This document shows, piece after piece, positions 44,395-54,995 of a stretch of 64,000 bases of DNA. The first letter of the stretch is position 1. Every line of letters begins with the position of its first letter. Position numbers and translations under genes: made by a program. The notes beneath the pieces were generated by a model. The model was not told the origin of the DNA, ran no database searches, and saw nothing but the letters and a program-made list of their open reading frames with translations. Source of the DNA: Arenimonas composti TR7-09 = DSM 18010 (GTDB taxonomy: Bacteria; Pseudomonadota; Gammaproteobacteria; Xanthomonadales; Xanthomonadaceae); the NCBI RefSeq assembly GCF_000426365.1, contig NZ_AUFF01000003.1, positions 372,001 through 436,000 on the forward strand. Reading direction: 5' to 3'.

Positions 44395-45723
44395 TCAGGC
44401 CGGCGGCCGCGCCCCGCCCGGATATTCCAGGCCATGCCCACCGGGCCCGCGTTCGGCCTGCCAGAGCTTCCACGCGAACACCAGGCCCAGTGCCGACAGC
44501 GCGGTGTAGAACCACATGCCCGGCGCATAGCCGGCCGGGTTCTCCGGCCCGGCGAGGAAGTGCTCGTTCAGCGTGCCCACCGCCAGCGGCACGATCGCCC
44601 AGCCGATCTGCTGGCAGAAGGTCATCAGCGCATAGGCCGAGCCGAGCCGGCGCTCCTCGACGATGTAGGCGACCGCCGGCCACATCACCGCCGGGATCAG
44701 CGAGAACACGCCACCGAACACCAGGACCGCCAGGAACAGGGTCAGCGGCAGTTCGACCTCACTGAAGGGCAGCGGCACCGCCGGCCCCGGCGGCAGGTAG
44801 GTCACGACCAGGAACAGCGGCAGCATCGCCAGCGAACCGATCGCCATGAACAGCGAGCGCCGGCCGACCCGGTCGACCCACAGCCCGAACAGCGGCGTCG
44901 CGACGATCGCTGCCACCGGCAGCAGGCTGCTGAGCATGCCGGCGGCCTCGCGCGACAGGCCGTGCGCCTGCTGGAAGTAGTCGATCGCGAACGAACGGAA
45001 CGGGAACACCGTCGAATAGAACACCACGCACAGCGCGACGATGTACCAGTACGAGGGGCTGAAGCGATACAGCCCACGCAGGTCGAGGCGGTCGGTCTCG
45101 CCGGCGGCGCCGAGGTCGAAACGCCCCTCGGCGCGGCGCTCGAGCGCGAAGTACAGCACCGCGGCGCCGAGGCCGGCCGACATCACGCCGGTGGCCAGCC
45201 ACAGCGGGTCGTGCCAGTTCGAATACAGCGGCGCCGCGAACGAAGGCGACCAGTCGGTCGCCGCCGAACCCAGGCGCGAGATCGACAGGTTCAGGCCGAA
45301 GGCGAAGCTCAGCTCCTTGCCCTTGAACCAGCGCGCGAGCACGACGGTGACCGCGACGATCAGCGGCTCGGCGCCGAGACCGAGCAGGAAGCGCCCGGAC
45401 AGCAACGTAGGGAAATTCGGCGCCGCCGCGGTGACCGCCGCCGCCAGCACGCAGACCGCGGCGAAGGCCACGATCGCGCGGCGGGCGCCGAAGCGGTCGA
45501 TGACCCAGCCGCCGGTGAGCAGCACCAGCAGCGCGGCGATGTTGTAGGCGGTCGACAGCATGCCGACCTCGCGGTAGTCCAGGCCCTGTTGCTCGCGCAG
45601 CAGGTCGACCACCGGGTTCAGCGCGTCGTAGGCGTAGTAGTTGCCGAACATCGCCAGGCTGGCGAGGACCAGCGCGGCCCAGCGCCAGGCGGGGGTCGGT
45701 CGCGGGAGGGTGGCGGTGTGCAT
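44395..45723 (-). CDS. MFS transporter
   Basis: The 442-residue membrane protein has about 12 hydrophobic segments and the MFS motif between helices 2 and 3 (GGWVIDRFGARRAIV), repeated in the second half as GLWVDRVGRRSLF. LSISRLGSAATDW at helix 5 resembles the anion or organic-acid porter branches, but substrate cannot be read from the sequence. The ATG at 45723 gives MHTATLPRPTPAW. It converges on the MarR gene with no spacer (TGATCA at the two stops). A substrate related to aromatic amino acids is possible from context only. Confidence 0.85.
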   Translation of the reverse strand: MHTATLPRPTPAWRWAALVLASLAMFGNYYAYDALNPVVDLLREQQGLDYREVGMLSTAYNIAALLVLLTGGWVIDRFGARRAIVAFAAVCVLAAAVTAAAPNFPTLLSGRFLLGLGAEPLIVAVTVVLARWFKGKELSFAFGLNLSISRLGSAATDWSPSFAAPLYSNWHDPLWLATGVMSAGLGAAVLYFALERRAEGRFDLGAAGETDRLDLRGLYRFSPSYWYIVALCVVFYSTVFPFRSFAIDYFQQAHGLSREAAGMLSSLLPVAAIVATPLFGLWVDRVGRRSLFMAIGSLAMLPLFLVVTYLPPGPAVPLPFSEVELPLTLFLAVLVFGGVFSLIPAVMWPAVAYIVEERRLGSAYALMTFCQQIGWAIVPLAVGTLNEHFLAGPENPAGYAPGMWFYTALSALGLVFAWKLWQAERGPGGHGLEYPGGARPPA

Positions 45724-45776
45724 GGCGGGGCTCCGGATACGACGCGGCCCGGGGGACCCGGGCCGCGGTGGAAGCA

Positions 45777-45828
45777 ATCGCGCCTGAAGGCGCTCCTGCA
45801 GTGATCGCGCCTGAAGGCGCTCCTACAG
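45777..45828 (-). repeat. Two reverse REP elements in tandem
   Basis: Two GCGCCT-type units, 45777-45801 (GCAG head) and 45804-45828 (GTAG head), separated by two bases. They lie between two minus-strand genes, just downstream of the peptide transporter stop. Confidence 0.9.
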
Positions 45829-45845
45829 GGGTGGCGGGGGCGTGG

Positions 45846-47345
45846 TTACTTCACGCCGTGCATCAGCTTCTGGATCAGCGGTGCGACCAGGAACAGCAGC
45901 ACGCCGGAGCCGACCAGGGCCCAGAAGCCGAACTCGTAGCCGGACTGCGCCGAGGCGACGGTCATGCCGGTCTCGCCGCTGACCTTGCCGGCGAAGATGC
46001 CGGCCAGGTTGTTGCCGATCGCGATCGACAGGAACCAGCAGCCCATCGCCAGGCCGGTCAGGCGACCCGGCGCAAGCTTGGTGGTCATCGACAGGCCGAT
46101 CGGCGACAGGCAGAGCTCGCCGACCGACTGGATCACGTAGACCATGAACAGGGTCCAGAACGGGATCTTGCCGGCGTCGTCGACCAGCTTCGACAGCGCG
46201 AACACCAGCAGCAGGAAGGCCAGGCCGTTGAACACCAGGCCGAGGCCGAACTTGCGCGGGATCGACGGGTTGTTGCGGCCCATGCGCACCCACAGCCAGG
46301 CCAGCACCGGCGCCAGCGTGATGATCGCCACCGAATTCACCGACTGGAACCAGCCGACCGGGAAGGTCCAGTCGCCGAACTGACGGTCGACGATGTTCTG
46401 CGCCAGGAAGTTGAAGCTGGCGCCGGCCTGCTCGAAGAACATCCAGAACAGCACGTTGAACACGAAGATGATCAGCATCGCGATCACCATGTCGCGGGCC
46501 ACGCTGCCCTCGCGCACGCCTTCGACCAGCAGCAGCAGCGCCGGCACGATGAACAGCGCCATCAGGATGTACTGCAGCATCTCCGCGTCGATGGTCAGCA
46601 GGAAGTAGAACACCGGCACCGCGACGACGGCACCGACGGCGACCGCGAACAGCCGGCCCATGCCCTCGTAGCCGGCCGGCGGCAGGCCGATGCCGCGCAG
46701 CTGGTGACGGCCGAACCAGAACCACACCAGGCTGATCACCATGCCGATCGCCGAGGCGATGAACACGATCTTGTAGGCCGGCATGTCCGGCGAGCCGCCG
46801 AACATGCGCTCGGCCAGCCAGCCGGTCAGGATCGGCGCGATCATCGCGCCGAGGTTGATGCCCATGTAGAAGATCGTGAAGCCGGAATCGCGGCGCTCGT
46901 CGCCCTGCGCGTACACCTTGCCGACGAGGGTCGAGATGATCGGCTTGAACAGGCCGTTGCCGACGATGATCGTCGCCAGGCCCAGCTTCAGCATGTCGAA
47001 GGCCGGCACCGCGACCAGGAACAGGCCGGCGGCCATGATCACCGCGCCGAGCAGGATCGCGCGCTGGTAGCCGATCAGCTTGTCGGCGACGTAGCCACCG
47101 AAGATCGCCGCCGCGTAGACCAGCGCCAGGTAGGCGCCGTAGAGCTCGCTCGCCGGCTTCTCGCCGGCGGAGTCGCCGCCGTGGAACTGGGCGACGATGT
47201 ACAGGGTCAGGGCCCAGCGCATGCCGTAGAAGGCGAAGCGCTCCCAGAACTCCGTCATGAACAGCATCCACAGCGGCTTCGGATGTCCGAGCAGCTGCTT
47301 GAATTCAGGGATCGGACCCTGATTGGTGGCGGTGGCGCCGCTCAT
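45846..47345 (-). CDS. POT/PTR-family peptide MFS transporter
   Basis: Proton-coupled oligopeptide transporter. The 499-residue product has about 12-14 membrane segments and POT features: TEFWERFAFYGMRWALTLYI (ExxER), GGYVADKLIGYQRAILLG, FTIFYMGINLGAMIAP and the second-half SVGELCLSPIGLSMTTKLAP. The ATG at 47345 follows GGGGAGAGACCGC and gives MSGATATNQG. It is separated by REPs from the MFS gene downstream. Likely imports di- or tripeptides, supplying the amino acid catabolic genes around it. Confidence 0.94.
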   Translation of the reverse strand: MSGATATNQGPIPEFKQLLGHPKPLWMLFMTEFWERFAFYGMRWALTLYIVAQFHGGDSAGEKPASELYGAYLALVYAAAIFGGYVADKLIGYQRAILLGAVIMAAGLFLVAVPAFDMLKLGLATIIVGNGLFKPIISTLVGKVYAQGDERRDSGFTIFYMGINLGAMIAPILTGWLAERMFGGSPDMPAYKIVFIASAIGMVISLVWFWFGRHQLRGIGLPPAGYEGMGRLFAVAVGAVVAVPVFYFLLTIDAEMLQYILMALFIVPALLLLVEGVREGSVARDMVIAMLIIFVFNVLFWMFFEQAGASFNFLAQNIVDRQFGDWTFPVGWFQSVNSVAIITLAPVLAWLWVRMGRNNPSIPRKFGLGLVFNGLAFLLLVFALSKLVDDAGKIPFWTLFMVYVIQSVGELCLSPIGLSMTTKLAPGRLTGLAMGCWFLSIAIGNNLAGIFAGKVSGETGMTVASAQSGYEFGFWALVGSGVLLFLVAPLIQKLMHGVK

Positions 47346-47480
47346 GCGGTCTCTCCCCTGGTTTCGGTCTAGGAATGGTGGAACCCCGGTCGCGGGCCGG
47401 CAGAAGCGGCGCCGCAGGGCGGGCAAGGTGTAACCGTCCGGCCCGATCGAGTCAAACCGGGACGGCCTTCACATCGGTAT

Positions 47481-48707
47481 TCAGGCGCCCGCGAGCGCCT
47501 TCAGCATCAGACCGACGACGTAGGCCAGGTAGGTGCCGGTGGCGTAGCCGACGGTGCCCAGCAGCACGCCGACCGGCGCCAGGGTCGGGTGGAAGGCGGC
47601 GGCGACCACCGGCGCCGAGGCGGCGGCGCCGATGTTGCCCTGCGAGCCGATCGCGAAATAGAACAGCGGCACCCGCAGCAGCTTCGCGGCGAGCCACAGC
47701 ACCAGCACGTGGGTGGCCATCCAGATCAGGCCGAGCAGGAACAGCCAGGGCTTGTCGGCCAGCGCCAGCAGGTCCATCTGCATGCCGATGCAGGCGATCA
47801 GGAAATACAGCATCACCGAGCCCAGCTTCGAGGCACCGGCCGATTCCAGCCGGCGTGCGCGGGTGAAGCTCAGCAGCAGGCCGATCGTCGTCGACAGCAC
47901 GACCACCCAGACGAAGGGCGAGTCGAGGCTGAAGCGTTTGGCCCATTCGAAGGTGCTGCCGAACCAGCCGGCCAGCGGCACCGCGACCGCATGCGCGATG
48001 CCGACGCCGCCGAAGGCGACGCCGACGATCACCATCAGGTCGGTGAGGCCCGGAATGCGCGCATTGGCCTGCTCGAACGCGGCCATGCGCGCCTTCATCT
48101 CGTCGAGGGCGCGGGTGTCGACGCCGCGGCGGGCGTCGATCTCGGCCGAACGCCCAGCCAGGAACAGCAGCACCGCCATCCACAGGCTGGCGACCGCGAC
48201 GTCGACCACGGCGAACTGACCGAAGGTGGTGGCGTCGACCTGCCAGACCTCGCGCATCGCCACCATGTTGGCGCCGCCGCCGATCCAGCTGCCTGCCAGC
48301 GCCGACATCCCGGCCCAGGTGTCGCCGGACACGGTTTCCGGATGGATGAGCTTCAGCGCAAGGAAGGCCACCGGCGCACCGAGCATCACCCCGAGCGTGC
48401 CCGCCGCGAACACCAGCAGCAGCTTCGGCCCGAGCTTCATGATGCCCTTCAGGTCGATCGACAGCGTCAGCAGCACCAGCGCCGCCGGCAGCAGCACGTC
48501 GCGCGCGACCGGGTTGTAGAGCTTCGTCGCGTGACCGTCGATCAGCCCGGCGGTGTTGTAGATCGCCGGGATGAAGTAGCACAGCAGCAGCGCCGGCACC
48601 CACGTGAAGAAGCGCTTCAGGAACGGGGTCGGACCGCTGGCGGCCCAGAAGATCGCGGCGAGCGTCGCGGCGAGGAGTCCCAGCAGGACGATGTCGTTCG
48701 TGATCAC
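47481..48707 (-). CDS. DUF819 family membrane protein
   Basis: The 408-residue protein has about 10-12 hydrophobic segments and the DUF819 (YjcL-like) features [20 protein letters not shown] and [24 protein letters not shown], with a glycine-rich re-entrant-loop look similar to 2-hydroxycarboxylate and glutamate-type transporters. Its function is unestablished. The GTG start at 48707 overlaps the stop of tryptophan dioxygenase by GTGA, so the two are co-expressed. This suggests transport of tryptophan or a kynurenine product, as inference only. Confidence 0.85.
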   Translation of the reverse strand: MITNDIVLLGLLAATLAAIFWAASGPTPFLKRFFTWVPALLLCYFIPAIYNTAGLIDGHATKLYNPVARDVLLPAALVLLTLSIDLKGIMKLGPKLLLVFAAGTLGVMLGAPVAFLALKLIHPETVSGDTWAGMSALAGSWIGGGANMVAMREVWQVDATTFGQFAVVDVAVASLWMAVLLFLAGRSAEIDARRGVDTRALDEMKARMAAFEQANARIPGLTDLMVIVGVAFGGVGIAHAVAVPLAGWFGSTFEWAKRFSLDSPFVWVVVLSTTIGLLLSFTRARRLESAGASKLGSVMLYFLIACIGMQMDLLALADKPWLFLLGLIWMATHVLVLWLAAKLLRVPLFYFAIGSQGNIGAAASAPVVAAAFHPTLAPVGVLLGTVGYATGTYLAYVVGLMLKALAGA

Positions 48708-49579
48708 GTGCCCAGTACCGTCCTGACTTCGAAGAGTTCGGGGAAGAAGGTCAGGTCGAGTGCCTGCTTCAGGAATCCGACGCCGCTGCTGCCTCCGGTG
48801 CCGCGACGGTAACCGATGATGCGTTCGACCGTCTTCATGTGGCGGAAACGCCACAGCTGGAATCCGACCTCGAGGTCGACCAGCTGCTCGCAGGCGGCAT
48901 AGGCGTCCCAGTGCGTCGCGGTGTCCTCGTAGATCGCCTTGAACACCGGCACCAGCGCCGGATCGCGCGCATGCGGCTGCGCCCAGTCGCGCGCGAGGCT
49001 CGCCGCCGGGATCGGATGGCCGCGCCGGTGCAGCCAGCGCAGGAATTCGTCGTACAGGCTCGGTGCCTCGAGCACCGCGCGCAGCTCGGCGCTGGCGACC
49101 GGGTCGTGCGCGAACACCGCGCCCATGTCGGCGTTCTTGTTGCCGAGCAGGAACTCGATCAGCCGGTACTGCAGCGACTGGAAGCCCGAGGCCGGGCCGA
49201 GCAGGTGACGGAAACGCAGGTAGTCGGCCGGGGTCAGGGTCTCGAGCACCGACCACATGCCGGTGAGTTGCGCCTGCACCTGCTTCACCCGCGCAAGCAC
49301 CTTCTGCATGCCGTCGGGGTCGTCGTTCTGCAGGCAGGCGATGGCGGCGCGCAGCTCGTGGATCACCAGCTTCATCCAGAGCTCCGAGACCTGGTGCTGG
49401 ACGATGAACAGCATCTCGTCGTGCACCGGCGGTTCGGACACCGGCGTCTGCGCCGACAGCAGGGTGTCGAGCTGCAGGTAGCCGCCGTAGGTCAGGCGGT
49501 CGCGCAGGTCGGTGGTGATGCCCTGTTCGAGGGCGCGTTGGTTCATCGGGGGCGGGTTCCGGTCGGGATGCTGGCTCAT
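48704..49579 (-). CDS. kynA: Tryptophan 2,3-dioxygenase
   Basis: Haem enzyme opening the indole ring to N-formylkynurenine, first step of the kynurenine pathway. The 291-residue product shows [38 protein letters not shown], the haem region [24 protein letters not shown] (the proximal His in RFRHM) and [11 protein letters not shown]. The ATG at 49579 gives [10 protein letters not shown]. Downstream kynurenine genes are not in the window. Coupled to the DUF819 gene. Confidence 0.96.
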   Translation of the reverse strand: MSQHPDRNPPPMNQRALEQGITTDLRDRLTYGGYLQLDTLLSAQTPVSEPPVHDEMLFIVQHQVSELWMKLVIHELRAAIACLQNDDPDGMQKVLARVKQVQAQLTGMWSVLETLTPADYLRFRHLLGPASGFQSLQYRLIEFLLGNKNADMGAVFAHDPVASAELRAVLEAPSLYDEFLRWLHRRGHPIPAASLARDWAQPHARDPALVPVFKAIYEDTATHWDAYAACEQLVDLEVGFQLWRFRHMKTVERIIGYRRGTGGSSGVGFLKQALDLTFFPELFEVRTVLGT

Positions 49580-49733
49580 GGCGGATTCCGGGCGGCGGCG
49601 CAATAGGAAAACCGCGTAACACCGCCGACGCGATTTCGGATTAGATTCCGATTCTGTCACAGCGCCGGCCGGGGGATTCATCGGCGTGCCCGCGCCGTGA
49701 CGGTCCCGCAACGAACCCAACCAGGTGGCCCCG

Positions 49734-52700
49734 ATGCGCAAATGTCCGCGCCGTACCCGCTTTTTCGCCGCGATCCTCGCGTTGCCCCTTGCAGGCAACG
49801 CCGCGGCCGCGACCGACCTGCTGATCTCCGAGTACATCGAAGGCAGCAGCAACAACAAGGCCGTCGAGATCTACAACGGCACCGACGCCGAGGTGAACCT
49901 CGGCACCGGCCAGTACGTGCTGCAGGTCTACGCCAACGGCGGCACCTCGCCGTCCAGCACGATCACGCTGACCGGCAGCATCGCCGCCGGCGACGTGTAC
50001 GTGATCGCGAACAGCAGCGCGGTCGCGGCGGTGACCGGCGTCGCCGACCTGACCACCGGCTCGCTGTCGCACAACGGCGACGACGCGCTGGTGCTGCGCC
50101 GCGGCGGCAGCGCCGGCACCGTGGTCGACTCCTTCGGCCGCGTCGGCGAGGACCCGGGGACGGAATGGGGCACCGGCGCACACGGCACCGCCGACGCGAC
50201 CCTGCGCCGCAAGGCGACGGTCTGCGCCGGCGACACGGTGATCGACGATGCGTTCGACCCGAGCACGCAGTGGGACGCCTACGCCAACGACACCTTCGCC
50301 GGGCTCGGCAGCCACACCGCCAGCTGCGTGCCGAGCACCGACCCGACCGACCCGTCCGGCGTCGGCGCCGCCAGTCCGTCCTCGCTCCTCGCCGGGGATT
50401 CGACCCTGCTGACCGTGGCCGTGACCGGCGGCACCAATCCCGACAGCAGCGCCATCACCGTCGTCGCCGACCTCTCGGCGATCGGCGGCGACGCCGCGCA
50501 GGCCTTCTTCGACGACGGCAGCCACGGTGACGCGGTCGCCGCCGACGGCACCTGGTCCTACCTCGCGACGGTCGGCGGCGCGCCCGGCCAGAAGACGCTG
50601 CCGGTCGCGATCACCGACGGTGAAAGCCGCGAAGGCACCGCCGAAATCGCGCTGTCGGTCATCGGCGAGGTCACGATCGCGCAGATCCAGGGCCTCGGCG
50701 TCGGCTCGCCGCTGCCGGTCGGCACCGAGATCGTCACCGAGGGCATCGTCACCGCCCGGCGATCGAACGGCTACTTCATCCAGTCGGCGCGTGGCGAGGA
50801 GGACTCCGATCCGATGACCGCCGAGGGCGTCTTCGTGTTCACCAGCACGACGCCGCCGGCCGATGCCGCGATCGGCAACCGCGTCCGCGTCGCGGCGCGG
50901 GTCGCCGAGTACCGGCGCACCCCGCACGGCTTCCCGCTGACCCAGCTCGGCAACAGCAGCCTGACGGTGATCGCGACCGGCCAGAAGCTGCCGGCGACGG
51001 TCACGATCGACACCGCGCTGATGCAGCCCGGTGCCGATCCGGCCGCGCTCGGCCGCTACCAGGGCATGCGCGTGAAGCTGCCGCAGATGCGGGTGGTCGG
51101 GCCGACGAACTCCTTCGGCGACTTCCACGTCGTTCCGAACGCGGTCACGAGCCCGTTCCGCGAGCCCGGCATCGCCGTACTCGACGACATCGCGCTGCCG
51201 CCGGGCAACGAGATCCCGCTGTTCGACAAGAACGCCGAACGCCTGCGCATCGAGAGCACCGGCCTGGTCGACGGCAGCCACCTGGACGTCGACAACCGCA
51301 CGAGGCTCAAGGGCCTGCGCGGCGTGATGTATTACGACCGCGGCGACTTCACCCTGCTGATGGGCGACCACGCGGGCGTCGAGGTGATCGGCGGCGCGCT
51401 GCCGGCCGCGGTGCCGGCGCCGGGCCCGGGCCAGGTGCGCATCGGCAGCTACAACATCGAGAACCTGTCCGGTGGCGCCGCGGTGCCGCTCGACCGGCTC
51501 GCGAAGCTCAACGAGGTCTTCTGCCGGTACATGTACACGCCGGACGTCGTCGGTCTCGTCGAGATCGCCGACCTGGCGACCGCGCAGCGGCTCGCCGAGT
51601 CGATCAACGACGACGAGTTCGGCTTCTGCCCGGACAGCCCCGACTACGAGGCGCACGTGCTCGCGGGCAGCGGCGCGCAGCGGCTCGGCTTCCTGGTGCG
51701 TCGCGCGGCCTCGCCCGGCGGCGCCGAGCACCGCGTCGAGGTGCTCTCGATCCAGCAGGAGTTCGTGACGGAACGCCTGGTCGCCCCGGACAACTCGACC
51801 AGCGACATCCTGTTCGACCGTCCGCCGCTGCACCTGGTCGCCCGCATCCACGGCGACAACGGCAACACCTGGGACGCGCATGTCATCGTCAACCACAACC
51901 TGTCGCTGCTGGACGTCAACGACAACGCGTCGCGCGCCGTATGGGGCACGACCGGCGCCCGTTCGCGCGGCAAGCGCGCCCAGCAGGCGGTGAAGGTCTC
52001 GGAGCTGGTGGAATCGATCCACCAGGCCGAGCCGGACATGCCGGTGATCCTGATCGGCGACTTCAACGCCTTCGAGTTCAGCGACGGCTACGTCGACGTC
52101 ATGGGCATCATCTCGGGCACGCCGGCGGCGGAGAACACCGTGCTCGTGCACGCCGACAGCGCGGTCACCGTGCCGCTGACCAACCTGCTGGGCACCAAGC
52201 CGGAGGCGCAGCGCTACTCCTTCGTGTTCGAGGGCAACCTGCAGGCGCTCGACCATGCGGTCGTGAACCAGGCGTTGCTCGAGTCGACCGAAGCGCGCCT
52301 GCACCACGCCCGCGTCAACGCCGACTTCGCCGAGGACAACGCCGCCGACACCACGGTGCCGCTGCGCAGCTCGGACCACGACCCGCTGGTCGCCGAACTG
52401 CTGGTGCCGGCCTTCCTCGACACCGACCTCACCGTCGTCGTCGAGGCGAAGTCGCCGTCGGCGCGCCTGCCGAACACCGCGACCCTGCGGGCCTTCGTCG
52501 CCAATGCCGGCGCCATGCCGGCGGCCGGCACCACCGCGACGCTGGCGCTCGACGTGGAACCGGAGCAGATCCTGCGCATCGGCGCGCCCGGCTGGACCTG
52601 CGACGCGCCGATCGCGGACCCCGTCGGCACGGTGATCGCCTGCCGCCGCGGCGGGGCGATGGACGCCGGCGTGATCGATCGTCTGACGATCGACGTGCAG

Positions 52701-52814
52701 CCGCTGGATCCGGGGACGATCACGCTGTCGGCCGACGTGCAGACGCGCAGCAACGACACCGATCCGGGCAACAACCAGGACGCGGCGGGCATCAATATCG
52801 TTCCCGCACGCTGA
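49734..52814 (+). CDS. Large secreted nuclease (lamin-tail plus endonuclease/exonuclease/phosphatase domains)
   Basis: The 1026-residue product has a Sec signal (about 1-26), a lamin-tail domain (about 27-180, with [20 protein letters not shown]), a Ca/Ig-like middle region, an OB-fold-like ExeM nucleic-acid-binding segment (about 320-430, [15 protein letters not shown]), and a C-terminal EEP catalytic domain beginning [10 protein letters not shown] with [15 protein letters not shown] and [12 protein letters not shown] final 130 residues (CARDB/DUF11-like) end the protein. This is the ExeM/NucH extracellular DNase architecture. The ATG at 49734 is preferred to the upstream in-frame GTG at 49725. 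A terminator follows at once. Confidence 0.88.
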   Translation: MRKCPRRTRFFAAILALPLAGNAAAATDLLISEYIEGSSNNKAVEIYNGTDAEVNLGTGQYVLQVYANGGTSPSSTITLTGSIAAGDVYVIANSSAVAAVTGVADLTTGSLSHNGDDALVLRRGGSAGTVVDSFGRVGEDPGTEWGTGAHGTADATLRRKATVCAGDTVIDDAFDPSTQWDAYANDTFAGLGSHTASCVPSTDPTDPSGVGAASPSSLLAGDSTLLTVAVTGGTNPDSSAITVVADLSAIGGDAAQAFFDDGSHGDAVAADGTWSYLATVGGAPGQKTLPVAITDGESREGTAEIALSVIGEVTIAQIQGLGVGSPLPVGTEIVTEGIVTARRSNGYFIQSARGEEDSDPMTAEGVFVFTSTTPPADAAIGNRVRVAARVAEYRRTPHGFPLTQLGNSSLTVIATGQKLPATVTIDTALMQPGADPAALGRYQGMRVKLPQMRVVGPTNSFGDFHVVPNAVTSPFREPGIAVLDDIALPPGNEIPLFDKNAERLRIESTGLVDGSHLDVDNRTRLKGLRGVMYYDRGDFTLLMGDHAGVEVIGGALPAAVPAPGPGQVRIGSYNIENLSGGAAVPLDRLAKLNEVFCRYMYTPDVVGLVEIADLATAQRLAESINDDEFGFCPDSPDYEAHVLAGSGAQRLGFLVRRAASPGGAEHRVEVLSIQQEFVTERLVAPDNSTSDILFDRPPLHLVARIHGDNGNTWDAHVIVNHNLSLLDVNDNASRAVWGTTGARSRGKRAQQAVKVSELVESIHQAEPDMPVILIGDFNAFEFSDGYVDVMGIISGTPAAENTVLVHADSAVTVPLTNLLGTKPEAQRYSFVFEGNLQALDHAVVNQALLESTEARLHHARVNADFAEDNAADTTVPLRSSDHDPLVAELLVPAFLDTDLTVVVEAKSPSARLPNTATLRAFVANAGAMPAAGTTATLALDVEPEQILRIGAPGWTCDAPIADPVGTVIACRRGGAMDAGVIDRLTIDVQPLDPGTITLSADVQTRSNDTDPGNNQDAAGINIVPAR

Positions 52815-52836
52815 GCTTCCGTACCCCGCAGCATGG

Positions 52837-52866
52837 AAACGGGCGCCTCCGGGCGCCCGTTTCTTC
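52837..52866 (+). terminator. Rho-independent terminator after the nuclease gene
   Basis: AAACGGGCGCC and GGCGCCCGTTT flank a TCCG-type loop and are followed by CTTCTTC. It closes the nuclease transcript just before the pdhA promoter. Confidence 0.85.
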
Positions 52867-52884
52867 TTCACGGTCCGGGGCGGC

Positions 52885-52890
52885 TATGAT
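52885..52890 (+). promoter_or_regulatory. Putative -10 box of the E1alpha-E1beta-E2 operon (TATGAT)
   Basis: CGGCTATGATCGGG fits the recurring pattern, with TTCTTC about 18 bases upstream as a weak -35. Leader about 28 bases. Confidence 0.5.
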
Positions 52891-52918
52891 CGGGCCCCTG
52901 TTTCCACGGGATGTCGCG

Positions 52919-53992
52919 ATGTCTCTGGCCGCAACCTTCGAAATCGAATACCTGCAGTACCTCGGCCCCGACGGCCGCCTGGTGCGCGACGACCTGCCGG
53001 AAGCCGTGCGTGACCGCGGCACGCTGGTCGAGCTGTTCAGGCAGATGCTGTACGTGCGCACCTTCGACACCAAGGCGGTGGCGCTGCAGCGCACCGGCAA
53101 GCTCGGCACCTACGCCAGCTGCCTCGGCCACGAGGCCGCCCACATCGGCATCGGCAGCGCGATGCAGTACGACGACGTGTTCGCGCCCTCGTACCGTGAG
53201 TACGGCGCCCAGTTCATGCGCGGCGTGCGCGCCCGCGACGTGCTGATGTACTGGGGCGGCGACGAGCGCGGCAACGACTTCGCCGGCCCGCCGCACGACT
53301 ATCCGTGGTGCGTGCCGATCGCCACCCAGTGCCTGCACGCCGCCGGTGCCGCGCTGGCCTTCAAGCTGCGCGGCGAGCCGCGCGTCGCGGTCACCTGCGT
53401 CGGCGACGGCGGCAGTTCGAAGACCGACACCTACGCGGCGATCAATTCCGCCGGCGCCTACACCCTGCCGTTCGTGCTCTGCATCATCAACAACGGCTGG
53501 GCGATCTCGGTGCCGCGCAAGGCGCAGACCGGCGCGAAGACGCTGGCGCAGAAGGGCCTGGCCGGCGGCCTCGACTGCGTGCAGGTCGACGGCAACGACA
53601 TCATCGCGGTGCGCGCGGCGATGGACCACGCGCTCAAGCGCGCACGCAACGGCCACGGTGGCAGCGTGCTCGAGCTGATCACCTACCGTTTGTCCGACCA
53701 CACCACCGCCGACGACGCCCGCCGCTACCGCGACGACGCCGAGGTGAAGGCGGCCTGGGAACGCGAGCCGATGACCCGCCTGCGCACCTTCCTGATCAGC
53801 GAAGGCGTGTGGAGCGAAGCCGAAGAAGCGGCGTGGAAGGAGGAATGCGGCAAGCGCGTGGACGAGGAGGTCAACGCGTATCTGGAAACCAGGGTGCAGC
53901 CGGTGGAAGCGATGTTCGATCACCTGTATGCCGAATTGCCGGCGGAAGTCCTCGCGCAGCGCGCCGATGCGCTGAAGTGGGAGGGCCGCTGA
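52919..53992 (+). CDS. pdhA: 2-oxoacid dehydrogenase E1 alpha subunit (pyruvate/branched-chain type)
   Basis: Thiamine-diphosphate decarboxylase subunit of the 2-oxoacid dehydrogenase complex. The 357-residue product has YRTFDTKAVALQR, the ThDP motif starting GDGGSSKTDTYAAINSAG and ending near INNGWAIS, and the phosphorylation-loop-like ITYRLSDHTTADDA. It is the heterotetrameric (alpha2beta2) type rather than the single-chain AceE type. Whether the substrate is pyruvate or a branched-chain 2-oxoacid is not decidable here; the YRLSDHTTADDA segment is common to both. Start ATG 52919. The beta gene begins one base after its stop. Confidence 0.9.
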   Translation: MSLAATFEIEYLQYLGPDGRLVRDDLPEAVRDRGTLVELFRQMLYVRTFDTKAVALQRTGKLGTYASCLGHEAAHIGIGSAMQYDDVFAPSYREYGAQFMRGVRARDVLMYWGGDERGNDFAGPPHDYPWCVPIATQCLHAAGAALAFKLRGEPRVAVTCVGDGGSSKTDTYAAINSAGAYTLPFVLCIINNGWAISVPRKAQTGAKTLAQKGLAGGLDCVQVDGNDIIAVRAAMDHALKRARNGHGGSVLELITYRLSDHTTADDARRYRDDAEVKAAWEREPMTRLRTFLISEGVWSEAEEAAWKEECGKRVDEEVNAYLETRVQPVEAMFDHLYAELPAEVLAQRADALKWEGR

Positions 53993-53993
53993 C

Positions 53994-54974
53994 ATGGCCG
54001 CCATCACCCTGATCGAGGCGATCACCCAGGCGCTGGCGTACGAGATGGCCAACGACGACACCGTGCTGGTGCTCGGCGAGGACGTCGGCGTCAACGGCGG
54101 CGTGTTTCGCGCCACTGCCGGCCTGCAGCAGCGCTTCGGCGACCAGCGCGTGCTCGACACGCCGCTCGACGAGACGACGATCGCCGGCCTCACCGTCGGC
54201 CTCGCCTCGCAGGGCATGAAGCCGGTCGCCGAAGCGCAGTTCGACGGCTTCGTGTACCCGATGGTCGACCACATCGTCTGCCACGCCGCGCGCTTCCGTT
54301 ACCGCACCCGCGGCCGCCTGAGCTGCCCGATGGTGCTGCGCGTGCCCTGGGGCGGCGGCATCCGTGCCCCCGAGCATCATTCGGAAGCGAACGAGGCGAT
54401 CTTCACCAACGTGCCCGGGCTGCGCGTCGTGCTGCCCTCGTCGCCGCAGCGTGCCTACGGCCTGCTGCTCGCCGCGATCCGCGACCCGGATCCGGTGATC
54501 TTCATGGAGCCCAAGCGCATCTACCGCCAGTACAAGGAAGAGGTGCCGGACGACGGCGAGGCGCTGCCGCTAGACGTCTGCTTCGTGCTGCGCGACGGCG
54601 CCGACATCACCCTCGTCAGCTGGGGCTCGCAGGTGAAGGAGACGCTGGAGGCGGCCGAAGCGCTGGCGAAGGAAGGCATCGATGCCGAAGTCATCGACGT
54701 CGCGACGCTGAAGCCGCTCGACTTCGACACGATCCGCGAGTCGGTGCAGAAGACCGGCCGCTGCGTGATCGTGCACGAGGCCGCCAAGACCGCCGGCTTC
54801 GGCGCCGAGATCGCCGCGCGCCTGGCCGAGGAATCGATGTACGACCTCGTCGCCCCGGTCGAGCGCGTCACCGGCTACGACACTCACATCCCGCTGTTCC
54901 GCCTCGAGATGAAGTACCTGCCGAGCGTGGAAAAGATCGTCGCCGCGGCGAAGCGCGCGATGGCGCACGGTTGA
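53994..54974 (+). CDS. pdhB: 2-oxoacid dehydrogenase E1 beta subunit
   Basis: The 326-residue product pairs with E1 alpha to form the decarboxylase. It has the transketolase-like features VLGEDVGVNGGVFRATAGL, TPLDETTIAGLTVGLASQG, HHSEANEAIFTNVPG and VIVHEAAKTAGFGAEIAA. The length is standard. It lies one base after the alpha gene (TGACATG) and 21 bases before the E2 gene, so the three form one operon. A dihydrolipoyl dehydrogenase gene is not present in the window, so the E3 must be encoded elsewhere. Confidence 0.93.
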   Translation: MAAITLIEAITQALAYEMANDDTVLVLGEDVGVNGGVFRATAGLQQRFGDQRVLDTPLDETTIAGLTVGLASQGMKPVAEAQFDGFVYPMVDHIVCHAARFRYRTRGRLSCPMVLRVPWGGGIRAPEHHSEANEAIFTNVPGLRVVLPSSPQRAYGLLLAAIRDPDPVIFMEPKRIYRQYKEEVPDDGEALPLDVCFVLRDGADITLVSWGSQVKETLEAAEALAKEGIDAEVIDVATLKPLDFDTIRESVQKTGRCVIVHEAAKTAGFGAEIAARLAEESMYDLVAPVERVTGYDTHIPLFRLEMKYLPSVEKIVAAAKRAMAHG

Positions 54975-54995
54975 GCTGAAGGAATTCGACAGACC

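Noticed and set aside
49641-52871. Very long minus-strand open frame opposite the secreted nuclease gene
   Set aside because: It is Arg/Val/Asp/His-rich with no family resemblance and mirrors the third-codon GC bias of the real gene on the plus strand.
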